64,000 bases of DNA from Rhinopithecus roxellana (GCF_007565055.1 NC_044553.1:126006978-126070977), one strand, 5' to 3'; counted from the stretch's first letter, positions 1 through 12,617 are shown. The notes: generated from the sequence alone by a model not told the origin. Numbers and translations: made by a program.

Positions 1-118
1 GGAGGCTGAGGTGGGAGGATCGCTTGAGACCAGGAAATCGAGGCTGCAGTGAGCCATGATTGCATCACTGCACTCCAGCCAGGATAACAGAGCAAGATCT
101 TGTCTCCAAAAAAAAAAG
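1..118 (+). mobile_element. Alu right end, partial, cut by window edge
   Basis: Right-monomer Alu (GAGGCTGCAGTGAGCCATGA, then CACTGCACTCCAGCC) with A tail; AluJ-like. Confidence 0.9.
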
Positions 119-249
119 GAAGAAATGTTTATATGTTTTATGTGCCTGAGAAGTTCCACATGGAAAATAGCTTCAACCAATAGTGATAAATGTAAAAGGC
201 CAACTTCACTTAGGACCAACTGTTGGTACATATTATTGTTTGGTATTTC

Positions 250-1180
<931 letters not shown>

Positions 1181-1556
1181 TACGATACCATTTATTTCTT
1201 TCTGAAAAATAACCACTGAATTCCAAATAGCCTTAGCAGCAAAGAACCAGGGCACCCTTGCCCTTAGACACAATCTCTTGTGGCATCAGTGTTTCCTGCA
1301 TATAGAAGGCAAAATCGGGAGTTCAGCCCATTCACATCCTAGGTTTTACTCAGAAGTCTCAGGAGAAATTCACTGGGGAGGCCTTCAAATGAAAGCTGCT
1401 TCCAAGACTCAGGAAAATACGATTGTATAGCCCAACAGCTGTAAGACACATGAAGTCACTTGTGACCTGGTTCTGTAAGTCCAAATCCTATGGGAATTGA
1501 TGGAGCATCTATTCCTGTAAGGCTGTCGTCATGAGGTAATCAACTTTTAAATAATG

Positions 1557-1845
1557 GGCCAGACGTGGTGGCTCACGCCTGAAATCTCAGCACTTTGGGA
1601 GGCCAAGATAGGTGGATCACCTGAAGTCAGGAGTTCGAGACCAGCCTGGCCAACATGGCAAAACCCTGTCTCTACTACAAATACAAAAATTAGCCAGGCA
1701 TGGTGGCATGCACCTGTAATCCCAGCTACTTGGGGCTAAACCAGGAGAATCTCCTGAACCCAGGAGGCAGAGGTTGCAGTGAGTCGAGATTGTGCTGCTG
1801 CACTCCAGCCTGGGCAACAGCGAGACTGTGTCTCAAAAAAAAACT
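1557..1845 (+). mobile_element. Alu, sense
   Basis: GGCCAGACGTGGTGGCTCAC through an A tail, with a small deletion after ACTTGGGG in the right monomer. Confidence 0.95.
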
Positions 1846-2448
1846 TAAAAAATGATAGTCTAGTAGCTCTTTCGGTAAAGCTTTTTATACTTAACAAAAA
1901 TCATCACATCAAACTACCAAAACACATTCTTTCATAAACAGAATTATCGGGGTTTTCTAAACCTGGGATAGAAAGTTTGTTTACTGGATGTTGAGGAAAG
2001 GAAATATTTTCATTTTAAAAAATTAGTATTTGTAATTTGTTGTTACTTCAACTAAGATTTCATTCTGTACCTGTATTTGCACTTTTGTTGAGACTTAGAG
2101 CTCTCAAGTGAAGATTAGCAAGTTTAAACTGGGGAAGAACAGACTACACACTGGCACCGATACTGAGATGGAATGAGATGTGGAGCAGGGCCCTGCGGAC
2201 AGCACAGAGCAGAGCAATGGGCCGGAGCTGAGAGTGTCTGCAATGCAGAGGAGCAGAACTGGCCATCAGGTGGTCCTGTGTAGGACTGAGATGGCCAGGC
2301 CTGTCTACCCCTCAGTCTGTCACTGGCTGAAGGTCCTTGGGAAGAGTGTGCCTCTGCAGCGGAGGGGCTGAGGGGCCGGCAGTCCCACGTGGAGGGCTCT
2401 GGACGTCACATCATCATGTCAGCTACATTCATCAAGTGCCGCTTGAGT

Positions 2449-2580
2449 TTTCTGAGTGAAAAGACATCTTTATAGTGAATCTGACCAAGAGCTGTCCCGT
2501 CACTCGTGTGTCTGGAGAAGCTGGCGCTGTGGGGCACATTGCCCTGTTGTATGTGTAAAATGGATTGGGTCTCTCCATTT
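2449..2580 (+). repeat. Direct repeat copy 1, unknown family
   Basis: TTTTCTGAGTGAAAAGACAT ... ACATTGCCCTGTTGTATGTG resembles 7955-8072 at roughly 75-80% by eye. I do not recognise the family. Confidence 0.7.
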
Positions 2581-2811
2581 TTCTTATGGCTCTATTTGAC
2601 CTTCTAAAGACCTTTTTTTAAAATTGTAAGTGGTTTTCCAGACAGGCGTGTAAGAAGCCAGTACGTTGTGATTCCCATCTTCCCAAGAAAAAAAACAAAA
2701 ATTAACATGACATTGGAAATACCTATTTTCTAGGAATGTATTTGGTACAATATATACAATTCCTTTATGAAGAAAACCACAAAGCATTACTCAGAGATTA
2801 AAGACCAAAAT

Positions 2812-3085
2812 AGGCTCACATCCGTAATCCTAGCACTTTGGGAGGTCGAGGCGGGTAGGTCACCTGAGGTCAGAAGTTCAAGACCGGCCTGGCCAACATG
2901 GTGAAACCCCATCTCTACTAAAAATACGAAAATTAGCCAGGCATGGTGGCAGGCACCTGTAATCCCAGCTCCTCGGGAGGCTGAGGCAGGAGAACCGCTT
3001 GAACCTGGGAGACGGAGGTTGCAATGAGCCGAGATTGCACCATTTCACTCCAGCCTGGGCAAGTGAAACTTGGTCTCAAAAAAAA
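2812..3085 (+). mobile_element. Alu, sense, 5' end lost
   Basis: Begins at GGCTCACATCCGTAATCC and ends in CTCAAAAAAAACA. Confidence 0.93.
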
Positions 3086-3090
3086 CACCG

Positions 3091-3230
3091 GGCTGGGTGC
3101 GATGGTTCACACCTGTAATTCCAGCACTTTGGGAGGCCGAGACGGGCAGCTCACAAGGTCAGGAGATCGAGACCATCCTGGCTAACATGGTGAAACCCCA
3201 TCTCTACTAAAAATACAAAAAAAATTAGCC
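3091..3230 (+). mobile_element. Alu left half, truncated in L1
   Basis: GGCTGGGTGCGATGGTTCAC up to AAAATTAGCCG, then abruptly L1 sequence with no A tail. The loss of the right half implies a deletion or recombination joint near 3230. Confidence 0.9.
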
Positions 3231-3325
3231 GTATATGGTTATATGAAGGACCTAGAGTAGCCAGAGTAATCTGGAAGGACAGGAACAACGTTAGAGGACT
3301 TACATTATCTGACTTCAAGGCTTTT

Positions 3326-3625
3326 TTTTTTTTTTTTTTTTTTTTGAGATGGAGTCTTGCTCTGTCGCCCAGGCTGGAGGGCAGTGGTGGGATCTCGGCT
3401 CACTGCAAGCTCCGCCTCCCAGGTTCACACCATTCTCCTGCCTCAGCCTCCCTAGTAGCTGGGACTACAGGCACCCGCCACCACGCCTGGCTAATTTTTT
3501 GTATTTTTAATAGAGACAGGGTTTCACTGTGTTAGCCAGGATGGTCTCGATCTCCTGACCTCGTGATCCACTCGCCTCAGCCTCCCCAAGTGCTGAGATT
3601 ACAGGCGTGAGACACCGCGCCTGGC
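3326..3625 (-). mobile_element. AluY-like, antisense, with TSD
   Basis: Target-site duplication GACTTCAAGGCTTTT at 3311-3325 and GATTTCAAGGCTTTT at 3626-3640; it splits an L1. Confidence 0.96.
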
Positions 3626-3900
3626 GATTTCAAGGCTTTTTAAAGCTAGAGTAATCAATATAGTATGGTACTGGCAAAACGATACACAAATAGATCAATG
3701 AAGCAGAATAGAGTCCAGAAATACACGCTCAATTGAGGTTTTTCTTTTTACTAAGACACCAAAAAATGTAATAGAGAAAGGAAAATGTTTAAATAACTAG
3801 TGCTGGAACTAGATAACTGTAAAAGAAGAGTGAACTTTTACCTCATACCATAAACAAGAATTAATTTGACATGCACCGTGGACTTCAGTGTGAAAGCTGG

Positions 3901-4189
3901 GGCCAGGCACGGTGGCTCCCACTTGTAATCCCAGCACTTTGGAAGGCCAAGGTGGGCAGATCTCCTGAGGTCAGGAGTTCGAAACCAGCCTGGCCAACGT
4001 GGTGAAACCCCCATCTCTACTAAAAATACAAAATTAGCCGGGAGTATGCCTGTAATCCCAGCTACTCGGGGAGGCTGAGACAGGAGAATCACTTGAACCC
4101 AGGAGGCGGAGGTTGCAGTGAGCTGAGATCACACCACTGCTCTCCAGCCTGGGCAACAAGAGCGAGATTGTCTTTAAAAAGAAAAACAA
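3901..4189 (+). mobile_element. Alu, sense
   Basis: GGCCAGGCACGGTGGCTCCC to an A-rich tail; abuts the next Alu head to tail. Confidence 0.95.
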
Positions 4190-4190
4190 G

Positions 4191-4490
4191 GGCCGGACAC
4201 AGTGACTCATGCCTGTAATCCCAGCACTTTGGGAAGCCGAGGCAGGTAGATCATGAGGTCTGGAGTTTGAGACCAGCCTGGCCAACGTGGTGAAACCTCA
4301 TCTCTACTAAAAACAAAAATTAGCCGGTCGTGGTGGCACACACCTGTAATCCCAGCTACTCAGGAGGCTGACACAAGAGAATTGCTTGAACCTCAGGGGC
4401 GGAGCTTGCAGTGAGCTGAGATCGTGTCACTGCACTCCAGCCTGGGCGACAGAGTGAGACTCTGTCTCAGAAAAAAGAAAAAGAAAAAAA
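4191..4490 (+). mobile_element. Alu, sense
   Basis: GGCCGGACACAGTGACTCAT to CTCAGAAAAAAG, directly after the previous Alu. Confidence 0.95.
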
Positions 4491-4621
4491 TATATATGAA
4501 AGCTGGAACTGGAAAAAACAGAACGTGGAAGTTAGAACTAGAAAGCTTCTAGAAGCAAACATGGGAAAGCAACACCACAAACTTGGGGTAGGCAAAGATT
4601 TCTTACATAAATTCAAAAAAG

Positions 4622-4914
4622 GGGCCGAGCACGGTGGCTCACGCCTGTAATCCCAACACTTTGGGAGGCCAAGGTGGATGGATCACCTGAGGTCAAGAGT
4701 TCCAGACCAGCATGACCAGTATGGGGAAACCCCGTCTCTACTAAAAATACAAAAATCAGCCGGCTGTGGTGGCACACACCTGTAGTCGCAGCTACTCAGG
4801 GGGCTGAGACAGGAGAATCGCTTGAACCCAGGAGGCAGAGGTTGTAGTGAGCCGAGATCATGCCACTGCATTCCAGCCTGGGCAACAGAGCAAGACTCCA
4901 TCTCAAAAAAAAAG
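4622..4914 (+). mobile_element. Alu, sense
   Basis: GGGCCGAGCACGGTGGCTCA to CATCTCAAAAAAAAAG. Confidence 0.95.
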
Positions 4915-5114
4915 AAATATTGGTGAATTAGACATCACCAAAAAACATTGCTAGGAAAATGGTAATACAGGCCATAGACTGGGAGAGAACATTTCCCCTT
5001 ACCCCTTTTCAGGAACCATGTCATGCCCAGAGGCAACCACTGTTGCCCAGGGTGTCCAGCAGTAACTATGTTCGGAGTGTATTAAGGCATTTAAAATGAG
5101 TAAGACAAGCTTTT

Positions 5115-5740
5115 TTATTATTATTATTATTTCATTGATGCAAGATCTTGCTCTGTTGCCCAGGCTGGAGTGCAGTGACACAGTCTTGGCTCACTGAAGC
5201 CTCAACCTCCCGGGCTCAAGCACTCCTCCCTCGGTCTCCTGAGTAGTGGAGATTACAGGTATGCACCACCATACACGGCTAACCTTTTTTTTTTTTTTTT
5301 TAAAGAGATGGGTTTTCAGCCGGGTGCAGTGGCTCATGCCTGTAATCCTAGCACTTTGGGAGGCTAAGGCGGGCCAATCACTTGAGGCCAGGAGTTCGAG
5401 ACCCACCTGGCCAACATGGTGAAACTCCATCTCTACTAAAAATACAAAAAAATAGCTGGGCGTGGTGGCAGGCACCTGTAGTCCCAGCTACTCTGGGGAG
5501 GCTGAGGCATGAGAATTGCTTAAACCTGGGAGGTGGAGGTGGGAGTGAGCCAAGATCACACAACACCACTATAGCCTGGGTGACAGAGTGAGACTCTGAT
5601 TGAAAAGTTAAAGAAAAAATCAAAAAGACGAGGTCTCACCATGTTCCCCGGCTGATCTGAATTCCTGGGCCCAAGTAGTCCTCTGGCCTCAGCCTCCCAA
5701 AGTGCTGGGATTACAGGTGTGCGCCACTGCACCCAACCCA
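5115..5740 (-). mobile_element. AluJ, antisense, split by an inner Alu
   Basis: Outer element pieces at 5115-5318 and about 5620-5740 join across the inner element (AAAGAGATGGGTTTTC / ACGAGGTCTCACCATG). Confidence 0.88.
5319..5619 (+). mobile_element. Alu, sense, nested in AluJ
   Basis: AGCCGGGTGCAGTGGCTCAT to the A-rich tail near 5619, inside the antisense AluJ, giving two opposed Alus that can fold together. Confidence 0.92.
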
Positions 5741-6436
5741 AGACATTTTTTTTAATGAGCACAAAGAGGCAAGGAAGGCACAAAAATGGCCAATTAAACC
5801 ACACGAGCACCAAAGCCTCTGGCATGGCTAAAATAAAAAGACCGAGATGTCAAATAATTGTCAAGGATTTAGAGCAACTGGAAATTACAAGATGGTACAA
5901 GCACTTGGGGAAACTATATGGCATTTTCTCACAAAGGTTAACATGTATCTACGCCTGAGAAGCAGCAGTTCACCCTTAGGTATTTATCCAAGAGGAATTT
6001 TTTAATGTGTCCACATTAAAAAGATTTGTATCTGAATATTCATAAGAGCTAAAAGCTAGAAACATCCTGATGACCGTGAAGAGGTAGATGGATCAACAGT
6101 GAAGTATATGCACGCAGTGGAATGCAATTCAGCTGTGAAAACGCACAGCAAATCCACATAACAACATAAGGGAATTCCAGGAACTTTATGCCGGAAAAAA
6201 AAGCCAGACTTAAAAGGATCCATTATTTAACTGGTAAAACTAGTTTCCAGTGATAGAAATTCCAACAGTGGTTGTCTGTGGGCCATGACGTGTTACCTGA
6301 AAAGGGGTTAGAGGGAAATTTCTGGGGGTGATGGGTGCATTCTGTGTCTTCATTGGTTCCACAGGTACATGCATGTGACAAAACTATTGAACTCTATCAA
6401 GGGTGGGGCTGGGTGTGGAGCAACTGGAAATTTCTT

Positions 6437-6741
6437 CATTTTTTATTTTTATTTTTATTTTTTGAGATGGAGTCCTGCTCTGTCCCCCAGGCTGGAGTGC
6501 AGTGGCGCGATCTCGGCTCACTCCGCCTCCCAGGTTCACGCCATTCTCCTGCCTCAGCCTCCCGACTAGCTGGGACTACAGGCGCCCACCACCGTGCCCG
6601 GCTAATTTTTTTTTTTTTTTTTTTTTGTATTTTTAGTAGAGACGGGGTTTTACCATGGTCTTGATCTCCTGACCTCGTGATCCACCTGCCTCAGCCTCCC
6701 AAAGTGCTGGGATTACAGGCGTGAGCCACCACGCCCGGCAA
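6437..6741 (-). mobile_element. AluY-like, antisense, with TSD
   Basis: Perfect 16-bp target-site duplication CAACTGGAAATTTCTT at 6421-6436 and 6742-6757. The middle poly-T has expanded to 20 bases or more. Confidence 0.96.
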
Positions 6742-6796
6742 CAACTGGAAATTTCTTACATTACTGGTGGAAATGCAGATGGTACAGCCAATTTGG

Positions 6797-7631
6797 TTTT
6801 TTTTTTGGTTTTTGTTTTGTTGGGGTTTTTTTATTGTTTGTTTTTTATTTTGTTTTGTTTTGTTTTTTGAGACAGAGCCTCCCTCTGTCACCTAGCCTGG
6901 ATTGCAGTGGTGCAATCTCACCTGGAGTGTGTTTTCAGATGACTTTCCTAGCAGCACATCCCAGGAGGTTTCTTAGGTCATACAATGTCTTCAAAGCTGC
7001 AGGTGGCTTTGGGCCAGGTGCCCTCCTATGGGGGCCATGAACAAGGTGGAACCAGACACCAGCACGGTGCTTCCCAACAGAATCCAGGGGTCACTTCTGC
7101 TTTTGTAATTGAATAAGTAAAACAGCATCTGAATGATCTTTTAATTTGTATTTCTTTTATTTTTAAAATTTTTATTTTATTTTATTTTATTTTATTTTAT
7201 TTTATTTTATTTTATTTTTTTGAGACAGAGTCTCGCTCTGTTGCCCAGGCTGGAGTGCAGTGGCACAATCTCAGCTCACCTCAACCTCTGCCTCCCGGGT
7301 TCAAGTGATTCTCCTGCCCTAGTCTCCTGAGTGGCTGGGACCACAGATGCACGCCAGCATGCCCAGCTAATTTTTGTATTTTTAATAGAGACGAGGTCTC
7401 ACCATGTTGACCAGGCTGTTCTTGAACTCGACCTCAAGTGATCCATCCACCTCAGCCTCCCAAGGTGCTGGGATTACAGGCGTGAGCCACCGCCCCCGGC
7501 CTTATTTTTAAAATATAGATGAGGTCTTGCTATGTTGCCCGGGGTGGTCTCAAACTTTGGGGCTCAAGCACAATCCTGCATTGGCCTCCCAAAGTGCTGG
7601 GATTACAGGTGTGAGCCACTGTGCCCAGCCT
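6797..7631 (-). mobile_element. Composite retro-insertion carrying a copy of CYFIP1 intron 1 DNA
   Basis: An 835-bp insert splits an L1 with a perfect 17-bp target-site duplication, TGGTACAGCCAATTTGG (6780-6796 and 7632-7648). Read on the minus strand it holds an Alu left monomer (7502-7631), an Alu (7216-7501), a (TAAAA)n tract (7171-7215), about 200 bp nearly identical to 35490-35712 in CYFIP1 intron 1, then 60 bp of an Alu 3' end and an A-rich tail (6797-6860). The tail at the 3' end and the TSD mark retrotransposition of a chimeric RNA; the source is inferred. Confidence 0.8.
7171..7215 (+). repeat. (TTTTA)n microsatellite
   Basis: About nine TTTTA units, the expanded tail of the adjacent antisense Alu. 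Confidence 0.95.
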
Positions 7632-7954
7632 TGGTACAGCCAATTTGGAAGAGTTTTTCAGTTTTTTACACTGTTAAACATATCTGTATTAAACATGTTT
7701 TTACAATGTTAAACAACTTCTCACCCAGCAATCTCACTCCTAGGTGTTTACCCAAGAGAAATGAAATGTATATTCAGACAAAAACCTGTACACAAATGTT
7801 TGTAGTGGTTTTACGAATAAGTGCCAAAACTAGAAATGGTCCACATGACCATCAACTGGTGAATGAATAAACAGCTTCAATTTACCCAGTGGAATACTGC
7901 GCAGAAAGGAAACAAGACCTTGTAACAACTTGGATGAGTCTCAAACTGCTTGAC

Positions 7955-8072
7955 TTTTCTGAATGAGAACATCTTTACACGGAATGTAACAAAGCTGTTC
8001 CTTTGCTCATGTGTGTGGAAAAGCTAAGGCCATGCTACACATTGCCCTATCCTATGTGTAAAATGGACTGGG
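7955..8072 (+). repeat. Direct repeat copy 2, unknown family
   Basis: TTTTCTGAATGAGAACATCT ... ACATTGCCCTATCCTATGTG, same orientation as the copy at 2449-2580 and 5.5 kb downstream. Confidence 0.7.
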
Positions 8073-8073
8073 A

Positions 8074-8370
8074 CCAGGCGCGGTGGCTCACGCCTGTAAT
8101 CCGGCATTTTGGGAGGCCAAGGCAGGCGGATCATTTGAGGTCAGGAGTTTGAGACCAACCTGGCCAACATGGTGAAACCCCATCTCTACTAAAAATACAA
8201 AAAAAAAAATTAGCCAGGCGTGGTGGTGGGCACCTCTAATCCCAGCTCCTTGGGAGGCTGAGGCAGGAGAATCGCTTGAACCTGGGAGGCAGAGTTGCAG
8301 TGAGCCGAGATCGCACCATTGCACTCCAGCCTGGGTAACAAGAGCGAAACTTCATCCTAAAAAAGAAGAA
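8074..8370 (+). mobile_element. Alu, sense
   Basis: GGACCAGGCGCGGTGGCTCA to a mixed A/G tail. Confidence 0.95.
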
Positions 8371-8487
8371 GAAAAAAAACCTACTGTTGGAGAGATTCTG
8401 TGAGACACACCCTTAATCTATCCACAGAGCCTTTAGTGTCACTAATGGGTACTCTGAGGTACCATTTATTAATCTTTTTGACATCAG

Positions 8488-8777
8488 ACGCTCAGTGGGT
8501 CACACCTGTAATCCCAGCACTTTGGGAGACCAAGGCAGGAGAATCGCTTAAGCCCAGGAGTTTGAGACCAGCCTGGCCAACGTGGTGAAATCCCATCTCT
8601 ACTAAAAATACAAAAATTAGCTGGGCATGGTGGTGCACGCCTGTAATCCCAGCTACTCAGGAGGCTGAGACAGGAGAACCACTTGCACCCCTCAAGCCAG
8701 GAGGCAGAGCTTGCAGTGAGCCGAGATCGCACCATTGCACTCCAGCCTGGGATAACAGAGTGAGACTCCGTCTCAGA
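8488..8777 (+). mobile_element. Alu, sense
   Basis: Begins ACGCTCAGTGGGTCACACC and ends CCGTCTCAGAATT; the first bases of the element are missing. Confidence 0.93.
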
Positions 8778-8798
8778 ATTTAAAAAGAAAATAAAAGT

Positions 8799-8945
8799 TA
8801 GGCCTGGTAGCGCACACCTGTAGTCCCAGCCACTTGGGGGCTGAGGTGGGAGGATTATTTAAGCCCAGAAGATTGAGGCTCTAGTGAGCTTGATTGTGCC
8901 ACTGCACTCCAGCCTGGGCGGCAGAGTGAGTTCGTGTCTCAAAAC
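8799..8945 (+). mobile_element. Alu with internal deletion, sense
   Basis: AGGCCTGGTAGCGCACACC joins directly to right-monomer sequence, about 147 bp in all. Confidence 0.88.
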
Positions 8946-8958
8946 AAAAAGAGTTTCC

Positions 8959-9249
8959 AGTTGGGCGCAGTGGCTCACACCTGTAATCCCAGCACTTTGG
9001 GAGGCAGAGGCAGGCGAATCACAAGGTCAGGAGTTCGAGACCAGCCTGACCAACATGGTGAAACCTCGCCTCTACTAAAAATACAAAAGTTAGCCAGGCA
9101 TGGTTGTGCACGCCTGTAATCCCAGCTACTCAGGAGGCTGAGGCAGAATCGTTTGAACCCGGGAGGTGGAGGTTGCAGTGAGCCGAGATTGCACCACTGC
9201 ACTCCAGCCTGGGTGACAGAACGAGACACTGTCTCAAAAAAAAAAAAAA
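8959..9249 (+). mobile_element. Alu, sense
   Basis: GTTGGGCGCAGTGGCTCACA to a poly-A tail; short TSD around GTTTCCA on both sides. Confidence 0.94.
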
Positions 9250-9536
9250 GTTTCCAATCACATCCTGAGCATCGTCTCTAGAACACATTTTCTTGGCAGT
9301 GCCATATAGTTTATCCCTGCTCGACAGTCATTTTCTTATTTTAGCATCATTTGCCATATGGGGAGGCTAAAACATTTCGAAACCATTAATTCTGTCTCCT
9401 TTTTGGTTAAAATCTTTCTCTTAGTTAATGCACTCCTCTCACATTTTACTATAACCAGCAGGAAGAAACCAGGCAGCATCTTCAATACTTTGCTTGGAAA
9501 ATCTCATTAGCTAGGTCATCCCATTTATTAGGTATA

Positions 9537-9843
9537 GTCTTTTTTTTTTTTTTTTTTTTTTTGAGGCGGAGTCTCACTCTGTCGCCCAGGCTGGAGTGCA
9601 GTGGCGCGATCTCAGCTCACTTAAAGCTCCGCCTCCCGGGTTCACGCCATTCTCCTGCCTCAGCCTCCCGAGTAGCTGGGACTATAGGCGCCCGCCACCT
9701 GGCCCGGCTAATTTTTTGTATTTTTAGTAGAGACGGGGTTTCACCGTGTTAGCCAGGATGGTCTCGATCTCCTGACCTCGTGTTCCACCCGCCTCGGCCT
9801 CCCAAAGTGCAGGGATTACAGGTGTGAGCCACTGCGCCCGGCC
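9537..9843 (-). mobile_element. AluY-like, antisense, with TSD
   Basis: TSD TTATTAGGTATA at 9525-9536 and 9844-9855; long poly-T. Confidence 0.96.
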
Positions 9844-9855
9844 TTATTAGGTATA

Positions 9856-10989
9856 TTCTGTCCTATCCATGTAACTTCAGGTAACAGCAGGGCTCAACTT
9901 TCTGCTGCTACTTAGTGAAAGTCTTCCTTCAATTTCCAATAACATTTTTCTCACTTTCTTTTAAGCCCTCTTCAGCAATGTCCTCAAAGTCCAAAGTCTA
10001 AGAACAGTGTGTTCAAAGCACTTTTGTGTCATCAACACTCTCCTCAAACTCTGGTCCCAGAGCCACGCCCACTTAGGTTTTGCTGCAGCAGCATCTCCTC
10101 TCTGTACCAAAATCTGTATGTCCAAGAGCAGAACCATTAATATACATGTGTGTGAGACATACATACATGTATATGTGTGTGTATAATATCACCCATACTT
10201 GTGGATAATGGTGGACTTGCTGCGGGCTTTGCTCTTACACAGTTAATTGTGTAAACTGATTAATCCGTTTCCATAGGGCTGCCTATTGTCTGCATTTGAC
10301 GCTGGAGCCTGCTGTCCACAAGGCTTGCATCAGGAAAGGAAGATGGATGTAAAGTGAGAAGAAGGAACAAGCTGGCATGCCCATTGTGTGCTGGGGCCCC
10401 GGGGGGGGGACCCAAACCTGCGTCAGTTCTTGCTGCTTCTGGCCATGGTGGTGTGGAGGTGCTGCAGAGGCTAGGGCCTCTCATCGTGATGATGAGCCAG
10501 ATGCCTCCTTCGGGAGCCAGAGGATCCAGAGTCAACGAAAATAAAACTTCAGGACTGTCTGAATTTATTGTGCCAGGGAGGAAGTTGAGCCCTAGAGACT
10601 GTCAGGTTGCATCACTGCAGTTCTTCTCAGATTCACTCTCTTCCTCATTGTTCTTGTTCTGTAAATGGCTAAGAGGGACCAGAGACCAGACGTCCCCGCT
10701 TCCAACCACTGGTTTTGTTATACATGAACTGCCTCTTTCCTGTCCTGTATCTGATGCGGACCAGACGGTGCTCAAGACCCTATCACTAGTACCTCTTCCA
10801 TGTGGAATGTTAAATATGCCTTGCCAGGAAGAAAAAGACCAACTTGACTAATCAGATCCTCATAACTATGCATGAAGTCTGACAGAGAGAGATGTTCAAA
10901 TGTTGTTACACTTCCCTAACCTTTGTCTGAATAAGCATTCCCAAACAGCTACACTTTGGAACACTGACTTCTGTTCTTTGACATCTGTA
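9856..10989. other. Unique-looking intergenic DNA
   Basis: No repeat family recognised except a short (GT/AT) tract near 10140-10185 and a run of nine G at about 10402. A 165-codon frame (10354-10851) has no recognisable domain and I treat it as chance. Confidence 0.5.
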
Positions 10990-11284
10990 GGCCGGGTGCG
11001 GTGGCTCACGCCTGTAATCCCAGCACTTTGGGAAGCCAAGGCGGGTGGATCACCTGAGGTCAGGAGTTCAAGAGCAGCCTGGCCAACATGGAGAAACCCG
11101 TCTCTACTACAAATACAGAAAATTAGCCGGGCGTGTTGGTGCACGCCTGTAATCCCAGCTACTCAGGAGGCTGAGGCAGGAGAATCACTTCAACCTGGGA
11201 GGCGGAGGTTTCAGTGAGCTGACATCGCGCCACTGCACTCCAGCCTGGTGACCACGCGAGACTCCGTTTCAAAAAAAAAAAAAA
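10990..11284 (+). mobile_element. Alu, sense
   Basis: GGCCGGGTGCGGTGGCTCAC to a poly-A tail. Confidence 0.95.
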
Positions 11285-11311
11285 TAGTAATTTATTATAA
11301 GGAAGTCCTTA

Positions 11312-11805
11312 TACTGTTGCCTGTGGCTGCTGTAACACATTACCATAAACCTGGTGGCTTAAAACAACAGATATTCATTCTCTTGAAGTTCTGGAGGCCC
11401 GAAGGCCAAAATTTAAGGGAGCAATAGGGCCATGCCCCCTCCATTCTTTGCCTCCCCAGTTTCTGGGGGCTGCCAGCATTCTATGACTGTGACTGTGGCT
11501 GCTTCACTCCCCTCTCTGTGTTCACACTGCCTCTTTCTGGGTCTGCTCTCTGCGCGTCAGTTGTAAGCACACTGTTTATTGGATTTAAGGCTCCTTCGGA
11601 TAATCTAAGATGATTCCATCTCAATAACTTAGTCATATCTGCTAAGACCCTTTTTCTTCATATAAGGTAACTCTTAAGTCTGTTAGGACTTCTATAACAA
11701 AGCACCATAGACTGGGTGGCTATAAACAGGAGAAATGTATTACTCACAGTTCTGCAAGCTGAGCACCCAAGATCACGGCACCACCGAGTTGGTGTCTGGT
11801 GAGGG
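11312..11805 (+). repeat. Segmental duplication copy A, old LTR-like sequence
   Basis: Matches 13891-14704 along its whole length once an Alu there is removed, at roughly 90% by eye. Both run from ACTGTTGCCTGTGGCTGCTG to GGTGTCTGGTGAGGG. The content (ACAAAGCACCATAGACTGGG, TACTCACAGTTCTG) resembles antisense MLT1/MaLR-type LTR sequence; the family is not certain. Confidence 0.85.
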
Positions 11806-12473
11806 AATGGAGGAATTTGAATCCAAAAATGCATGCTGTGTTTCATGCTGGAGGACAGCCATCTCCCTGTTCCGCTGGTGTTTGTTTCTCTACCTGTTAC
11901 TTCTGCTTTCTCACCTTTCTTTGCTGTGCTTTTCCTGTAGTGGTTGGAAGGTGGATGCTCACAGATTCCAAACGCACGCGACCAGTTCTTGGCTCCAGCC
12001 TCGGCCTGGGTTCCCCAGAAATACAACCTGAGACAAAGCCGTAGGTGCCTCCACTCTGAGATGGGGCGCAGTGCCCGTAGTGGGAGTCAGAGAGTGCTCT
12101 AGCAGGAGGAGGAGAGAGATGGAGGGGGAGGAGGGGGAGAGCTGATGGATGTGGGGCCATCTCAGTAAGCTGGCACTGCTCAGTGTGCCTGCCCCGCCTC
12201 TCGGGATGTCCCTAGAAGCCATGTGGACTGCATCAGGAAGGAAAGAGGAATTTGCCTGTGAGTGCCTCTCGTTAGTCAAAGGTGCAGGGAATGTTAAGTC
12301 TGCACAGCCGCATGGGTTATGTGTGATTTCGGAGGACTCTGATGTCTCCTGGTGACAGGGAAGCCCCAGGGCAGGAGGAGAGAGATCCAGGCGGGCACCA
12401 GGGAAACCTGCGATTGGGTTCTTGGTTGGGGTCCACATATTTTCACTGCAGAAGAAACCAAAGTCCTAAAGGT

Positions 12474-12617
12474 AGGCTGTGATGTGAGTGAGAAAGTTCC
12501 AACTCTAAACTCCCAACCAAGGTTCCCACGGCGAGTCAGCTGGGTCAGGCTGTGATGTGAGAAAGTTCCAACTCTAAACTTCCAACCAAGGTTCCCACGG
12601 CCAGTCAGCTGGGTCAG
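12474..12617 (+). repeat. Tandem duplication of about 70 bp
   Basis: Two copies from GGCTGTGATGTGAG to GTCAGCTGGGTCA (about 12474-12547 and 12548-12617). They differ by a 4-base indel and two substitutions. Confidence 0.92.

Larger units (their letters stand above)
3231..8073 (+). mobile_element. L1 relics, sense, ORF2/3' region, broken by Alus
   Basis: L1-like pieces in sense orientation lie at 3231-3325, 3626-3900, 4491-4621, 4915-5114, 5741-6440, 6742-6780 and 7649-7950. Examples are CAAGGCTTTTTAAAGCTAGA, TATTTATCCAAGAGGAATTT, ATGGATCAACAGTGAAG and TGTTTACCCAAGAGAAATGA. The order suggests the end of ORF2 from more than one element. No intact frame survives. Confidence 0.75.

Noticed and set aside
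10354..10851. 165-codon + strand frame
   Set aside because: No recognisable domain, and overlapping frames exist on the other strand. It could only be rescued by transcript or conservation evidence.
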